A DNA stretch of 64,000 nt from the NCBI RefSeq assembly GCF_014805685.1, contig NC_060891.1:1146001-1210000 (forward strand). The letters are read 5' to 3'. Shown here one piece after another: positions 26,205 through 39,600 of this stretch. Under the pieces are notes generated by a model. The model worked only from the letters and a program-made list of their open reading frames with translations. It was not told where the DNA came from and ran no database searches. The DNA comes from Silurus meridionalis (Eukaryota; Chordata; Actinopteri; Siluriformes; Siluridae). The position numbers and the translations under genes are program-made. Numbering within the stretch: position 1 is the first letter of the stretch; each line of letters opens with the position of its first letter.

Positions 26205-26850
26205 TACCGTAATTCCCAGACTATTAAACGCACCCATATATAAGCCGCACCCACTGAATTGCCCCACTGCGTCTACACTGAAACTAATGAACTTTACACA
26301 GGCTTTAATGAAAGACAGTGTCTGTTACACGGCTTGTATCTAAACAGTAGCCTACCAAGAAAGTCATTGTTCACTGTCTTCCTCCTTCCTTTCACAACTA
26401 TTTCTCTCGGGAGTTTTTCTTTTGGCATCGTCGTGCGTTTAAAAATCACCATCGGTGAAGCTTTTCTCCCGATGCCGTGCAGCTCAGAACACAGGTGAAG
26501 TGTGTTTTTTCATGCCCGGTTGTTTTCAGCGTGACGAATGATTCTCATTTCCTGTAGACAGTCCGAGTGAGCGGCAGGTCAAACGTCAGAGGAACATCAT
26601 CCATATTTATGATGTGGTGCGGCCCGATTTAGTGGGAGCGCATCTGATTTAATATAAAGAGTTTCATTGGTTCACCTGAACCCGTTCTGCAATTTCATTG
26701 GTCTGTTATGGGGCGCAGTTTTTTGGCTTGAAGCTTGTGAAACCGGGAAAAACCCAGGAAAAATCCGTAAATTAGCCGCTTCGCTGTTTAAGCTGTGGGG
26801 TTCAAAGCGCGGGGAAAAAAGTAGCGGCTTATAGTCCGGAAAATACGGTA
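26205..26850 (-). mobile_element. pogo-like DNA transposon derivative, copy 2
   Basis: This 646-bp copy is highly similar to 6334-7020 and has the same ends (TACCGTAATTCCCAGACTAT and the inverse of TACCGTATTTTCCGG). The transposase remnant has a stop where copy 1 reads Cys, and a short deletion removes the subterminal repeat. It abuts the Tc1-like element on its right. Confidence 0.75.
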
Positions 26851-26854
26851 ATTA

Positions 26855-28454
<1,600 letters not shown>

Positions 28455-31400
28455 TATAATTGCTGCATTGAGCAGTGGTACACAAACCATGTAGACACTC
28501 AGTATCCAAAGTAGTGATTTATTATAACTCTAATGTTCCTATTATAATTTTTATCACAAGACTCTTTACTTAATCACCTCAGTTTATGTGTAAAGACTCG
28601 AATGTGACTCTCAGCACACTGATCTATTAATAGAATGATATTAATGACTCAAACACTGATTGATTTCTATTACAATTATCATGAGCCCAAAACCTTCTTT
28701 TCAACTACTTCAAAAAATGGTGTAAATGAGGTCACGTGTGTTGTGGTAAGTTCGAGTTTCTTCGTCATTTATTCCTCTCTAAATGTTCTGCTTGATGTTG
28801 AACTGATGCACCAATCAGAACGCGTGTTTCACCTGTTACGTTTTTTTATCCTCATAAATCACATTGAGATCCTTTCTGTCCACCGCTGGGGTGGAGTTTA
28901 AAGTCTAAAACCTTGCTAAAGTTCTCACTTCTCTCTGTCCAGGCCCGACTCCAGAACAGAAAGAAAGCGTGTAATTTCTTTCCTTTTGATGCAGAAATCT
29001 TGGGTGTGAACGCGCCAAAGCCAAAGGTAGCAATAAAACACTTGATCACACGGTTGGCCGACGTCCTAAAAGGGATCTGTATTTAAAATGGTACAGTCAC
29101 AGCAGAAAAAGATCGAGATAATTAGAGGCAGAACAGTTGTGTAATGGAATCAGAGCTCTATAACAAACCCCCTTCGATCGCCGGCTTCATAATCCGTAAC
29201 TGAAATTGACTCAGGATTTTTTTGCTTTTTAATCTACAAAAAAAAAAAAAAAAAGGCCCATAGTGAAGCATGCTGGTGGTAGCATCATGGTTCTTTACTA
29301 TCGTGGTTTATCTCTGATTAATCCCCGCTTGAAACACTTCAGATGACACTACATGTGCGGGACAAGCTCCTTTAGGTTAGGATTAGCTTTTATTCCCAAA
29401 CTTTGATCGAAACTTCTCCAGAATGGTGTCTGTTTTGCTGCTTGACAACCAACCTATGTTCCTACACAAACCGGTGTATTTATATTATATTGATTATAAT
29501 TACACACAGACCAACTCCACACTGGTCCTAAAAGCCCAAGAACTAATTTAGAAGTTTTACAAAAAATATTTACTCGTACAGTTTTTTTTTTTATAAATCC
29601 ACATCGAGTCTATTTTAGTACCAGGGTGTAAAATATACAACGTGCAAATGTTCGAGAGTGCAAATACTTTTAAGTGTTCTGTATGTAAGAACAGACAGAA
29701 GGAGAGAGAACAGCACAGTATCTACAGGGCCAACGACCAGAACCGACACCAGAAGAGAAGTGCGTTCGATGCAGTGACCAGCGTGTGCGCGACCTCTAGT
29801 GGACAAACTCAACATGACAACTCAAAGCCACCAGATTTTAAGTTACATGAAAAACCGGCTTTAGATCTGACATTTGCATCCAACGTTTACTTTATAATCC
29901 AATACTGAACGTCTTGTACTTGATTTTGGTTTCCCAAAAATTCAATGTTGATTGCGGTGTAAAGGGGTTCATCACTTCATTTCTAACGAAAGAGCGATGT
30001 GGTGTCTCATCGGCAAAATCAGCTTCAAAGTTGAAACTTTCCTACTAAATAGTACACGTTCAACAGCATCTACTGATCATCTGATAAACCGATATCCAGC
30101 AGATGAATGTCTCTACTGCTGCAGTGCATTCTGGGAATCTGAGTTGATCATCACACCAACAAAAACAAAACTTCTACACTGGATTTCGAAATAAATCTCA
30201 GCAAATATTCACTAAGGATTCGCTTTATTTTATTGCACTTGGAACATCACAGGCATCGCAAAAAAAAAAAACCTCTAGGGACGAAATCTATTTCTGTTTT
30301 TACCTTGACATATACATTTTTGGTTATAGATTTGGTTATAGATCTGGACAAGCAGGAAAAATGCGCCATATTTCATCTCATCCTGGCCATAAAGACCTGA
30401 CGAGCTGCAGATTGATGTCCAGCTTCACAAACGTTCACTCTGTCTGTCCATCAAGCAGGACCAGTTATTACAGACGTGGGTTGTTTAGCTCAGTTTCACA
30501 ACATTCCACCAATTTGGGTCACATTGGGTAAGCAAAAATCCCCAACACGCCCGAATGCAAGGTTTCTCCAGAAGCAGCCAAACATGAACTCGGGATCTTT
30601 TTCTCAGGAACCGTGAGATTAATTAAACCTCGGTGCCTGAGCCTGGAGAAAGGTGTGTTTAAAAGATTCAGGAAGGTAAAAATAATGATTGCCAAGTCAA
30701 ATCAAGAAGCAGGCAGAGTTTATAAAAACGCTGCGGTGGCTGGAACGCGTCAATGACCACCACCAGACCACCTCACGCAGGCTTTTATCATCTCCCAACA
30801 TGTCTAACAAGCATGTTCTCGCTGCTTTTTTTTGTCTTGTTTTCATTCTGTACATGTGGGGTCTGAAGAAGCTTCGCGACACCGCGTGAGACAGGAAGTG
30901 TGTAAATGTTGCGGACGAACGTGGAAGAAATAAATCCAGAGGGTTCAGACCTGCAGCTCAGCTTCTGAAACCTTCACACAAATTCTCAATCTGTATTTTT
31001 TAAATTTTCTGAAATTTTTTGGGTCACTGATGATTTTTAGGGTTACTTTTTTTGCTACATCTCTTCAATTTGCTCAACAATCACATTTTTGGGAAAGAGG
31101 GAAAACTGTTCCACACGTTGAGAAGCAGAACTGCTTTATATAAAGGAAATGGTTTTGTTGGCTCCAGTTTTCTACACAAATCAGTTTGGCTTTAGGATCG
31201 AGTCCTCCGTTGGATCTGTTAGTAATGGAAGTGAAGGTCTGATGCTATTTCATGCTCAAGTTACTGACACTGTTAAAGAGTTGGATCCTCGTGCTACACA
31301 TGGACAAAAATTTTGGTCATGTGACAAAATATTTCCGAGCCAAACGCACTCCTTTTATGATCGTCCAAGTTTCTGCAAGTTATTTTCGTGTATGTGCTTC

Positions 31401-32687
31401 ATGACTTCCTCGTAAGGACATTTTTCCAGAAAAGCATGCACACAGCAACCAGAGCAGGAGCACACCCACCACCATGCTTCATTCCGTTACGGGAGTCATC
31501 AGCACAGGACTTGCTCGAGAAAACGGTTTCCAAAGAGGTGCATATTATGGGATGTGAGAGGGAAAACTTTGTTTAGCTCCCCCCCCAAAAAAAAGTGGAT
31601 GTAGTTTGTTTTTTGGGATCTGATCCTGGATTAAATATGTGCCACCGGGATCGGATTGTTAGACCTAGTTAACTTATTGATTAATTTATAGCGATGCCAC
31701 AGTTCGCTACTCAAAAGCTTCAGCTCGTGACTCTTTAGCTCCGCCCAAAGCCACGCCCCTCCCGGAATGAAGCATAAAGCTGCATCTTTCTTTTATAAAT
31801 CTGATAAAACTAAAGCGATATATAAGATGCAAAACGACTATAAAAAGGTACCCAAGATTAACATGAGATTGGAAGTCTTTTGCTGGATGCAGCACTGTGA
31901 TTCACAGAGTCAATGTCCTTCTGTTAAATGCTTCATTTTTAGCCGATTAAGCGTTTATCATTTAACACTAACGTCTACAAGTCATGTGCAAATACCAATG
32001 TTTTTATTCACACCGAAATTCCGGTTTGAGCTTAACTACGTGTTGTGCGAAATGAACGAAAATAAAAAAGATGAAAGCCGTGGATTTTAATTTCTGCACC
32101 ATGTGATGAAAGCTGGGGGAGATTTCAAGGAACGAACAATCGGCCGCATTTCTATTTCATCATTCTGCAGCCTCATTTCAGCAGAATGCAAATTCGTGAA
32201 ATAAAAAACAATAAAATCAAAAAGAGGAGCTTTTTTTCAAAGCCCAAGACTTGAGGGACTGAACTCCTTTGATTATACTCTCACATCAGATTGTGTTCAC
32301 ATCTGTCCATTACATGAATTCCTAGTTTTCAAATCAGCAAGCGGAAACCAAGACTGAGAGAAACGATTAAACCTCGATCTATTAGACCAAAAGCTTTTTC
32401 GCTTCTCCAGCAGGAGTCCATTTTTCTTGTGTGTAAATGTACAAAAAAAGAGAGACAGATTTACAGTTTAAAAGGCTGAAGCTTGTTAGTTGCAGATGAG
32501 ATGTGAGTGTAGAATGATGCCCTGCTTGGTGCACAACTCCAGACAGCTTTGTGGTTTAGAAAACACTTTGCAGGACATTGACTGGAACCTTCAGGGAGAA
32601 AGAAAAACAACAACAACAACAAAGCGACTGTGGGGAGAAGATTGTGTTTTATGGTAGGGGAGCTTGTGTGCACATGTGCTCATTAAG

Positions 32688-32724
<37 letters not shown>

Positions 32725-32880
32725 ATGCACCAGCTATCAGCTTACAGCCTCATGACATTTATTAAGACAACTTTATCAGACGCCCATCACACTACAGGGG
32801 TCTACCTGCACATATTCAGCTCGACGCATCGTGTTCACATGGTTCATTAATTCTGTGACAGAAAATACAGTCCTAAAGCA
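28455..32880. other. gene-free stretch downstream of scaf8
   Basis: No supported coding exon is seen. Small Tc1-like scraps (GTGAAGCATGCTGGTGGTAG at 29261-29280; the inverse of a similar motif near 31470), a TG run at 32692-32722 and a CTCF-like site at 29789-29802 are present. Confidence 0.55.
29789..29802 (-). promoter_or_regulatory. CTCF-like motif
   Basis: The minus-strand sequence CCACTAGAGGTCGC differs from the usual core at one position. There is no flanking gene within 3 kb. Confidence 0.35.
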
Positions 32881-33717
32881 TTTTTAACCAACAAAGCATG
32901 TTTATTTGAAACTAAACAGAGTGCTCTTAAACATCCATTTGCCTTCCGTGACCTTTTTTTTTTTTTCTCTGGCATTCGCTGATGCATTCGCTGCAGTGTG
33001 ATGAAGAAAAATCAGACATTTAAAAGATGGGCAGAGGTACATCATACTTTTAATCTTTTGTATTCTTTTTCAAAGCAACTAAAACGGCATTACTGTTCTC
33101 ACTGTATTGGTTGTACGCAATATTTTGTTTAACAAGCATTAGGACACCATGAAGGCATTCAGTAATTCATTCATTTTAACTTTTTAAACTCCGCAGCCAC
33201 TAGTTTGAAAACAAAACACAAGAACAGGCCTTGACTGATTTTTTTTTTTTCCTCCTTTTTTATCTTCCCCTCCCCCTCCCCCGACTCATGCGTTCTGTAT
33301 TCGATCCTTTAATGGGGAGGGGGGAAAAAAAGCCGCCGTCCTTTAAACTCTTCCATAGGAAGGTCGCAGCTCCCCAAACCCATCCCAAATTACATTTAAG
33401 CTACACAACATTTTGGCATTATGGCAAGCAAATTCCAAGGATTTTAAAACCTAGCTTTAAAACAGTGGGATTGCATTAAAAAAAAGAAAGAAAGAAACTA
33501 AAAAACAACGCAATTAAAAACAAAACATTAAAATAATCACCTACCAGTGAAGTCCTCTATTGTGAGCCATCTATGATGTTCATAACTGGCAATAAAAGGT
33601 CATTTTTTTTCTTTTTTTTTTGGGAGGGCAACAGAACTGAGCAGGTCCTGTGGAAGCCGTTTGAAATAAGTACAGAGATGACAACTATACAAAATCTTTT
33701 TACCTACTGAGTGACGA
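32880..33717 (-). other. scaf8: probable scaf8 3' untranslated region
   Basis: Sequence after the scaf8 stop has no gene. On the minus strand, ATTAAA variants occur near 33307 and 33050 and a canonical AATAAA (TTTATT on the plus strand) at 32901-32906. I infer the distal site as the main end, giving a UTR of about 0.84 kb. Poly-T and poly-C tracts near 33240-33280 add low complexity. Confidence 0.4.
32901..32906 (-). terminator. scaf8: candidate polyadenylation signal AATAAA for scaf8
   Basis: This is the first canonical AATAAA on the minus strand after the stop codon, about 0.8 kb downstream. No transcript data support it. Confidence 0.35.
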
Positions 33718-35165
33718 TTATGTTTCCTCAGTGTCCGTTTTCACTAGTTCAGGCTCAGTCCCAGTCTCGGCTTCTCCCTTGGGCGCGGTCTGTCCGCCGC
33801 CTGCAGCCACGAGCGGCGAAGCGGACTCTTCCGTGACTTGCGTTTCGTTCGGGGGCTCGCCCGTGGATTCTGGGTCAGTTTCGGGTTTAGAGTCCAGGTC
33901 GTGAACACGGTCACTAAAGGATTCCTTCGTCTCTTGGCCCCCTGAGCTCTCTTTATCAGGCTCCGGCTGCAGGGGCGAGTTTACGTCCGTCTGTGGTTCA
34001 GTTTGTCTCCCGGCGGATTGTGGTTCATGCTGGAGAAGGGCTTTGGGATGTGACTCGGGTTGAGATGGAGGCAGGTTTATTAGAGGTGTTGGGAGTGGGA
34101 GCAGTGGTTGGGATGGTCTGGGTAGAGGGAGGAGTGGTTGAGGATTGAGAGGCGCCCAGCCACCACGCTCTCTTTCTCTTTCCTTATCGTTATCACGTTC
34201 TCTGTCTCTATCTCGCTCCCGATTCCGTTCTCGGCCTCGATCTCTCTCTCGCTCCCTGTGCCGGTTATCGTTCACCTCCCTGCGGAAATCCCTGTCGTCG
34301 CGATCCTTCTGCCTTTCCCAGGGCCGACGCCGATCATCAAAGTCCTGGTGCATGTTTGCACTGAAGGGGCCACCGCCACCTCCTCCTCCTCCGCTGCTGC
34401 TGCTGCTGCTGCCACTACCTCCTCCACCCCCACGATTCCAGACTGGCGCTACTCCACCTATGGCTCCTCCGCCTCGTATCTCGAAACGGTTCTGGAAATT
34501 CCCCCGATCCTCCTGAAAGGTCTTCGGTGGTCCTGTTGCCATTCCTCTCATTTCTCGCTCATCCAAGTCCCCACGTGGTGCGCCCCAACGCGTTTCGCCT
34601 CTGAAAGCTCCTGGCATGGACTCCCGTCTCCCGGGACCCTCCCGACCCTCCATGTGCATGCCTGCTCTTAGCGGTCTCTCCAGCAGCGGTGCTCTCACAG
34701 GCGTGGGTTCAGTCCTCATTTCGGGAGGGGGGGTTCTCAGCAGGCCAGTGCTCGGTTTCTCTGGAGGTGGGAAGCGATAATCCTGATCGCCCTCTTGTTG
34801 GCCTCCGCTGTCTGAAGTAGGCGGTGGATTATTATTATTATTAGGTTTGTCCATGTTGTCTGGTGCAGGAGCTGTGGGATTTGAGGGCCTCACAAAGGGA
34901 CCTTCTGCACGATTAAAGTGCTCCATCTGAGGAAAAGGGGTTCGGGAGCGGGCTTGAAGAGAAGCATCCAGGAGGCTGGTAGCTTGCTGAGCCAGGCCTT
35001 GCTGCATGAGCATGGGGAAACGAGCCCCGGCTCCTTGAAGGAGGTTCGGTCGCAAGTCGAGAGGCAGCAGCCCAGGCATGCGTTGGCCAGTGAGAGGGTG
35101 AGAGAGAGATGCAGATGGGTGCATTCCCAGTAAACCCATACCGCTGCGCACTGCGTTCTGCATTC
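33718..35165 (-). CDS. scaf8: scaf8 last coding exon: Pro/Gly/Arg-rich C-terminal tail
   Basis: This 1448-nt exon encodes residues 780-1261. It opens with GMQNAVRSGMGLLGMHPS, passes through RMPGLLPLDLRP and RFPMLMQQG, then an Asn run, a Ser/Gly homopolymer tract near 34380-34440 and the conserved DFDDRRRPWERQKDRDDRDF. A long Arg/Glu/Asp dipeptide run follows, then an acidic Ser/Thr-rich end finishing TDTEET. The simple tracts produce long open frames on the opposite strand that are not genes. Confidence 0.95.
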
Positions 35166-36566
35166 CTGTTAACAGACAAACGGAAAATTTACTGAGTAAA
35201 TCCAACTTAAGAACCTCTGAAAGAAGTTTCAAGTTTTGTAGCTTTTGTCATAATAAACACAACAAAACTAAAGGCTCACCATGTAGTGTTAATTCATTAG
35301 GTGTATCTACGCTCTCTGCAGATGCAGTCGTCTTGTCATTGCCGGCCTGCTGAGCTTGCGCTCCCACCGCGTTGAACACCGCTCCAGGCATTCCCGAGGG
35401 CATGAAGCTGGCTGGAATAGTGCTCGTCAGAGGCAGCATCGCTCCGAATGTTGAGTCCTTGTTGCCGTCTTGAGTAGGTTGTACCAGAGCTGTCAGGAAA
35501 CAAACTGGGGCCATTAGGAACTACATTCTAACAGGCGTGCTTTAGAGGTTTCATACTAAAATGAACCTACGTGTCTGGGCTGAGGCGAGACCAGCGCTTA
35601 CAGCAGATGGAGCAACACCAGAAGCGGCCATGTAACCTAACAATAAACATGGGGATTATTAAACTTAATAATGTACACGGTTCCTTCACATTTTTTCATT
35701 TAATTATTTTCCAGACTCGAATATGCAGACTTCCTGAAATAATGACTTTAAATTCCCACTATAACATGAGTCACGTTACAATCTCTGAAAGGTCGGAGTC
35801 AGAATCTCTGATGTTTTCCATGCGTTTAGTTTTCGTTTGAAAATTGTCCTCAAGTAGCTTTTTTTTTTTAATGAATGTAATTTTTTTTTAAATAGTAATG
35901 CTGAACAGCGGAGAACTTTAAACCCGGCTGTACCTGGAGGAGGCTGTGAAGCATTGAATCCAGCTCTAAGAAAAGAGGGAGGAGGACCAAAGCCTGGTGG
36001 AGGCATAGTCATGCTGACTGGAAAAGCGGGTGGGACCAAGCTGACAGTGGGGACCGTCTGTGCCACTGGAATCTTAAAAAGAGAAAAAAAAAGTTACAAT
36101 CTTTTCTAACCTGCAGATGGTCTAAAAAACAACAACAGAACAACATCTGTCTAGAAACAAAGAAATCCAAAAAGCACCAGCGCCATCATGTACCTGCACG
36201 GGCATCATGGTGACCGGCTGTGTGAAGGTTTCGTTTTGTGGGGCGCTCACTGCATTACTCTCAGGAGTCACCGGCTGAACCTGGGGTTCCTTAGGTGCTT
36301 CTGTGTTCTTCTGAGCTTCCCATTCTGCCAAAGCGATCAGAGCGAAAGTATGTAGGAAACATCTTAACATCTCAGGTTATCTAAATTTATGAGGTTATTC
36401 TTTTTTCTTACCACTGTTGACCGTTTCCTGGTCGATCATGCCTCCTTCTGCAAAGCCGTCTAGGTCGTCTAGTTTGACCTTCTCCCAGGGGATGTAGGTC
36501 ACCCCCAGATCTACATCCCAAAACTGTTTGTACTCCTGTTTCACACCTTTATTAAGGGCCCAGGCA

Positions 36567-36603
<37 letters not shown>

Positions 36604-39600
36604 AGGAAGAGTATATAAGACACTATTAATACTAAATACCCAAAATCTTCTGACCAATCAGAGTTGAGAATAAAAGATCACTGTGGAGTTGATCAGGAAC
36701 AGATTACAAACCTTGATAACTTTGGATCCGATTTTATACGAGCCGGTGCTCAATTTCTGCCGTGCGCGATAAGCATCTTGTCGATGCACCATGCAGATGT
36801 AAGCACATCCTCTTGGTGGAATCATCTAACACACACGCACACACACACACAATATCACAATCACTTAAAACTTTGTATCAGGGTTTCAAGATGTTTAGGA
36901 GCATCCAGAAAACCAAACTAAACATAGACTCAAAACATTTCACAATAAAAAAACCAACTTACATTGATGGATTCTATCTGGCCAAACTCTTCAAAAAGGT
37001 TGGTGAGGTCTTGTTGCGTGGCCTTCTTGTCCACTTGGCCCACCCACAACGTGGTACTACACACTGAAAAGAGAAAAAACAACAGATAAACACGGGTATG
37101 GAAACAATTAATAATCATCTGGAATATTATGATCTTTATTCATACCGCTTAGAAATCTGGAGCGGATGGGAGGAAGCCCTTTCTTTTGCCGTTCCTTCTC
37201 TCTCTCCCGTGCTCGACGCTCACTAGAGTAAGAACGAGAGGATTTCCTCTTTCGGTCTCTGGACCGCGAGCGTGAACGTTTCCGGTGTTTGCGCTTCCGT
37301 GACCCAGAGCGTGACCTCGACCTCCTCCTCTTCGGAGATCTGCGATAGAAAGAACTAATGAGCGCGGCTTGGCAGTGACGGTACGCCTCACGACTACAAG
37401 TCTCTGATGTCTAACCTGGAACGAGAGCGAGAACGTGTTCTGGAACGAGTACCGCTGGTTTTCTTTTCCTCCGACTCGAACATATCCTCATCTACAGTGT
37501 CCTGTCCCTCGTCCAGATCCATGTCCTGCACCGAACACACTCCTGATTAGCTGAACACTATTTCTTTTCCATCTGAGAAAACTGGAACTGCTTTAATAAT
37601 CTCTTCATATATTTTTATTGGTTCTTGCCTGTTGTTGGTTGTCAAAAGAATCATCCAGTTTAGGTTCCTGTTCTTGGAGCTGTGGTTGGATGTTGCTTTG
37701 TGCTGAAGAAGCAGAGTTCTCAGGGACGAAAATGCACTCCTGACTCTCCATGGCCTTCGACTGGAAAACGAGGGGGTATGGATACATTCTTTAGACAAAC
37801 TGCATATTTCTAACTAACTAATTAATAACTGTGCAGCTTCATCTCGGCCTCCGTTATTTACCTTCTGCTGATGCTGTTGGTGCTCAAGAATTTGTTTCTG
37901 AAACTGTTCAAGGTTCTGCTGCTGGAGCTGCTCAGCCAGCTGGTGAAAGAGGGAGTTGTTTATGGACTCTGAAACCAGGGGCCTGGAACAAAAAGAAAGA
38001 TGGGCTAAGTTCTTTTAAAGTGCTTGAGATATCCTGCAAGGAAGAATTAAACTCTATGTAAAGCAGTTCGTACAACTGAGATCCTGCAGAGTCCATTTTC
38101 GAGTCATCGCTGGGTTCGGATTCACCGCCGAAATCAAACTGTCCCAAGAGTTTCTGCAAAAAAAAAAAAAAAAAGGACAATGTAAAACTAAAGGCTTTTA
38201 AATTCTTATTCATGATGTAATTGTTTTTGTTCTCTTCACCTTGTTGAAGGAGGAAACTCTTTGCTCGAGAGGGTTGAGTGTGTTTGCTGCTGCAGCTGCT
38301 GTGAGCTGAGCGGTCAAAGCCTGCAGCTGGACCACCAGACCAGCATCCAGGGCCTGCAGGAGAGACGGCTGAGGCTTCTGCTGCTGCAACTGCAAACTCT
38401 GCACCAACTGCTGCAACTGAACTCAGAGCATAAAGATCATCATTAAACACTCAGCTGGTTCAGCAGGTCATTTTCTTTAAGCTTCTTAAACACATTTATC
38501 TTTGGGAGACCATAGATGAATATAACCGACCTCAATCATTACACTGTAATCTAGCGCCATCTAGTGGTTGTTTATGTCTACCATACAGATTTTATACTTT
38601 GATGCTTCAGATATTGATATTTAAAAATTTAAATAAAATGAAAAACTGTGAAAAAGCAATTCAGTCCAATACTAGATTAGACAGTAAACAAATCCGATAA
38701 ATCTTTATCTGAACATCCTTTCATTCATCTTAATTTGAACCCATGCTTTTGTTATGAAAAAAATGTCAAAGATTAAAAACACTCATTATAATCGGATATC
38801 ATGAGAGAAAAAATTTCCTTTTGCTGACTTTACAGTTGACTGTAATTTCCGATATTTTTACGGAACGTGAGCATGAATATGGTAAATACAATTCTAGATA
38901 AATCGCTTTTTATTTAAAAACATTTCACTTCAAACATTTATTCTCTCAAAAAAAATAATAATAATTTTTTTACTTTCTTCTATTTCAAAACAAACACTGA
39001 AAATGTTGAGCAGATGGGATTTAATCACTCGCAGCCAAAGGGTTTTGGAAACGACTGAACAGCTCATTAGATCTCGCGCCACTTAATTGCAGCGTGAAAT
39101 CAGAGCAGCTCTTTTCATCTCCACTGAGCAATCAAGCCTGTGTTACTCAAATCAAAGATTTTGTGCCAAAGAGGCTGATCTTAAATGTCATAATTACACT
39201 CCGGGCCACAGGCTGTGTGGGTAAACCGGTGAAGAAGTTGGCGGCTGACCTGCTGCCCTTGAGGGCTCTGTAGGATCTGCGCTACAGCTGCCACAGTGTC
39301 CGAGTTGGAGATCTGAGAGGCCCAGTCTGGTAAACTGGGCATGATGTTAGCTGGAGTAGCTGGAGTAGCAGGAGTGCCTGTTAGATAAAGGATGAACTGA
39401 TTAATCACAAATAAAAAGCTGTGATTAATCACAGGTGAAGAAACATGACATTTTTTAATAACAAATACAAATGTTTATTTCATTACTGCATTATCTCTGA
39501 AGGCATCTTTGCTTACAGTTGTTCGAGTAAGAGAGACTAACCAGGAGTGGCGTTGTTAACAGGAACGACGGTGCTGGCAGAAACGGGCGTGACGCTCGGG

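Noticed and set aside
34138..34671. 177-codon plus-strand open frame rich in Ser, Ala and Pro
   Set aside because: It is antisense to the Arg/Glu and Ser/Gly tracts of the scaf8 last exon; its composition is fully explained by that.
39181..39250. scaf8 exon 6 reading through to a longer C-terminus (VSRQLLHRF...)
   Set aside because: A GTCAGC donor at 39249 restores the conserved continuation into exon 7 (LQQLVQSLQLQQQ) in phase.
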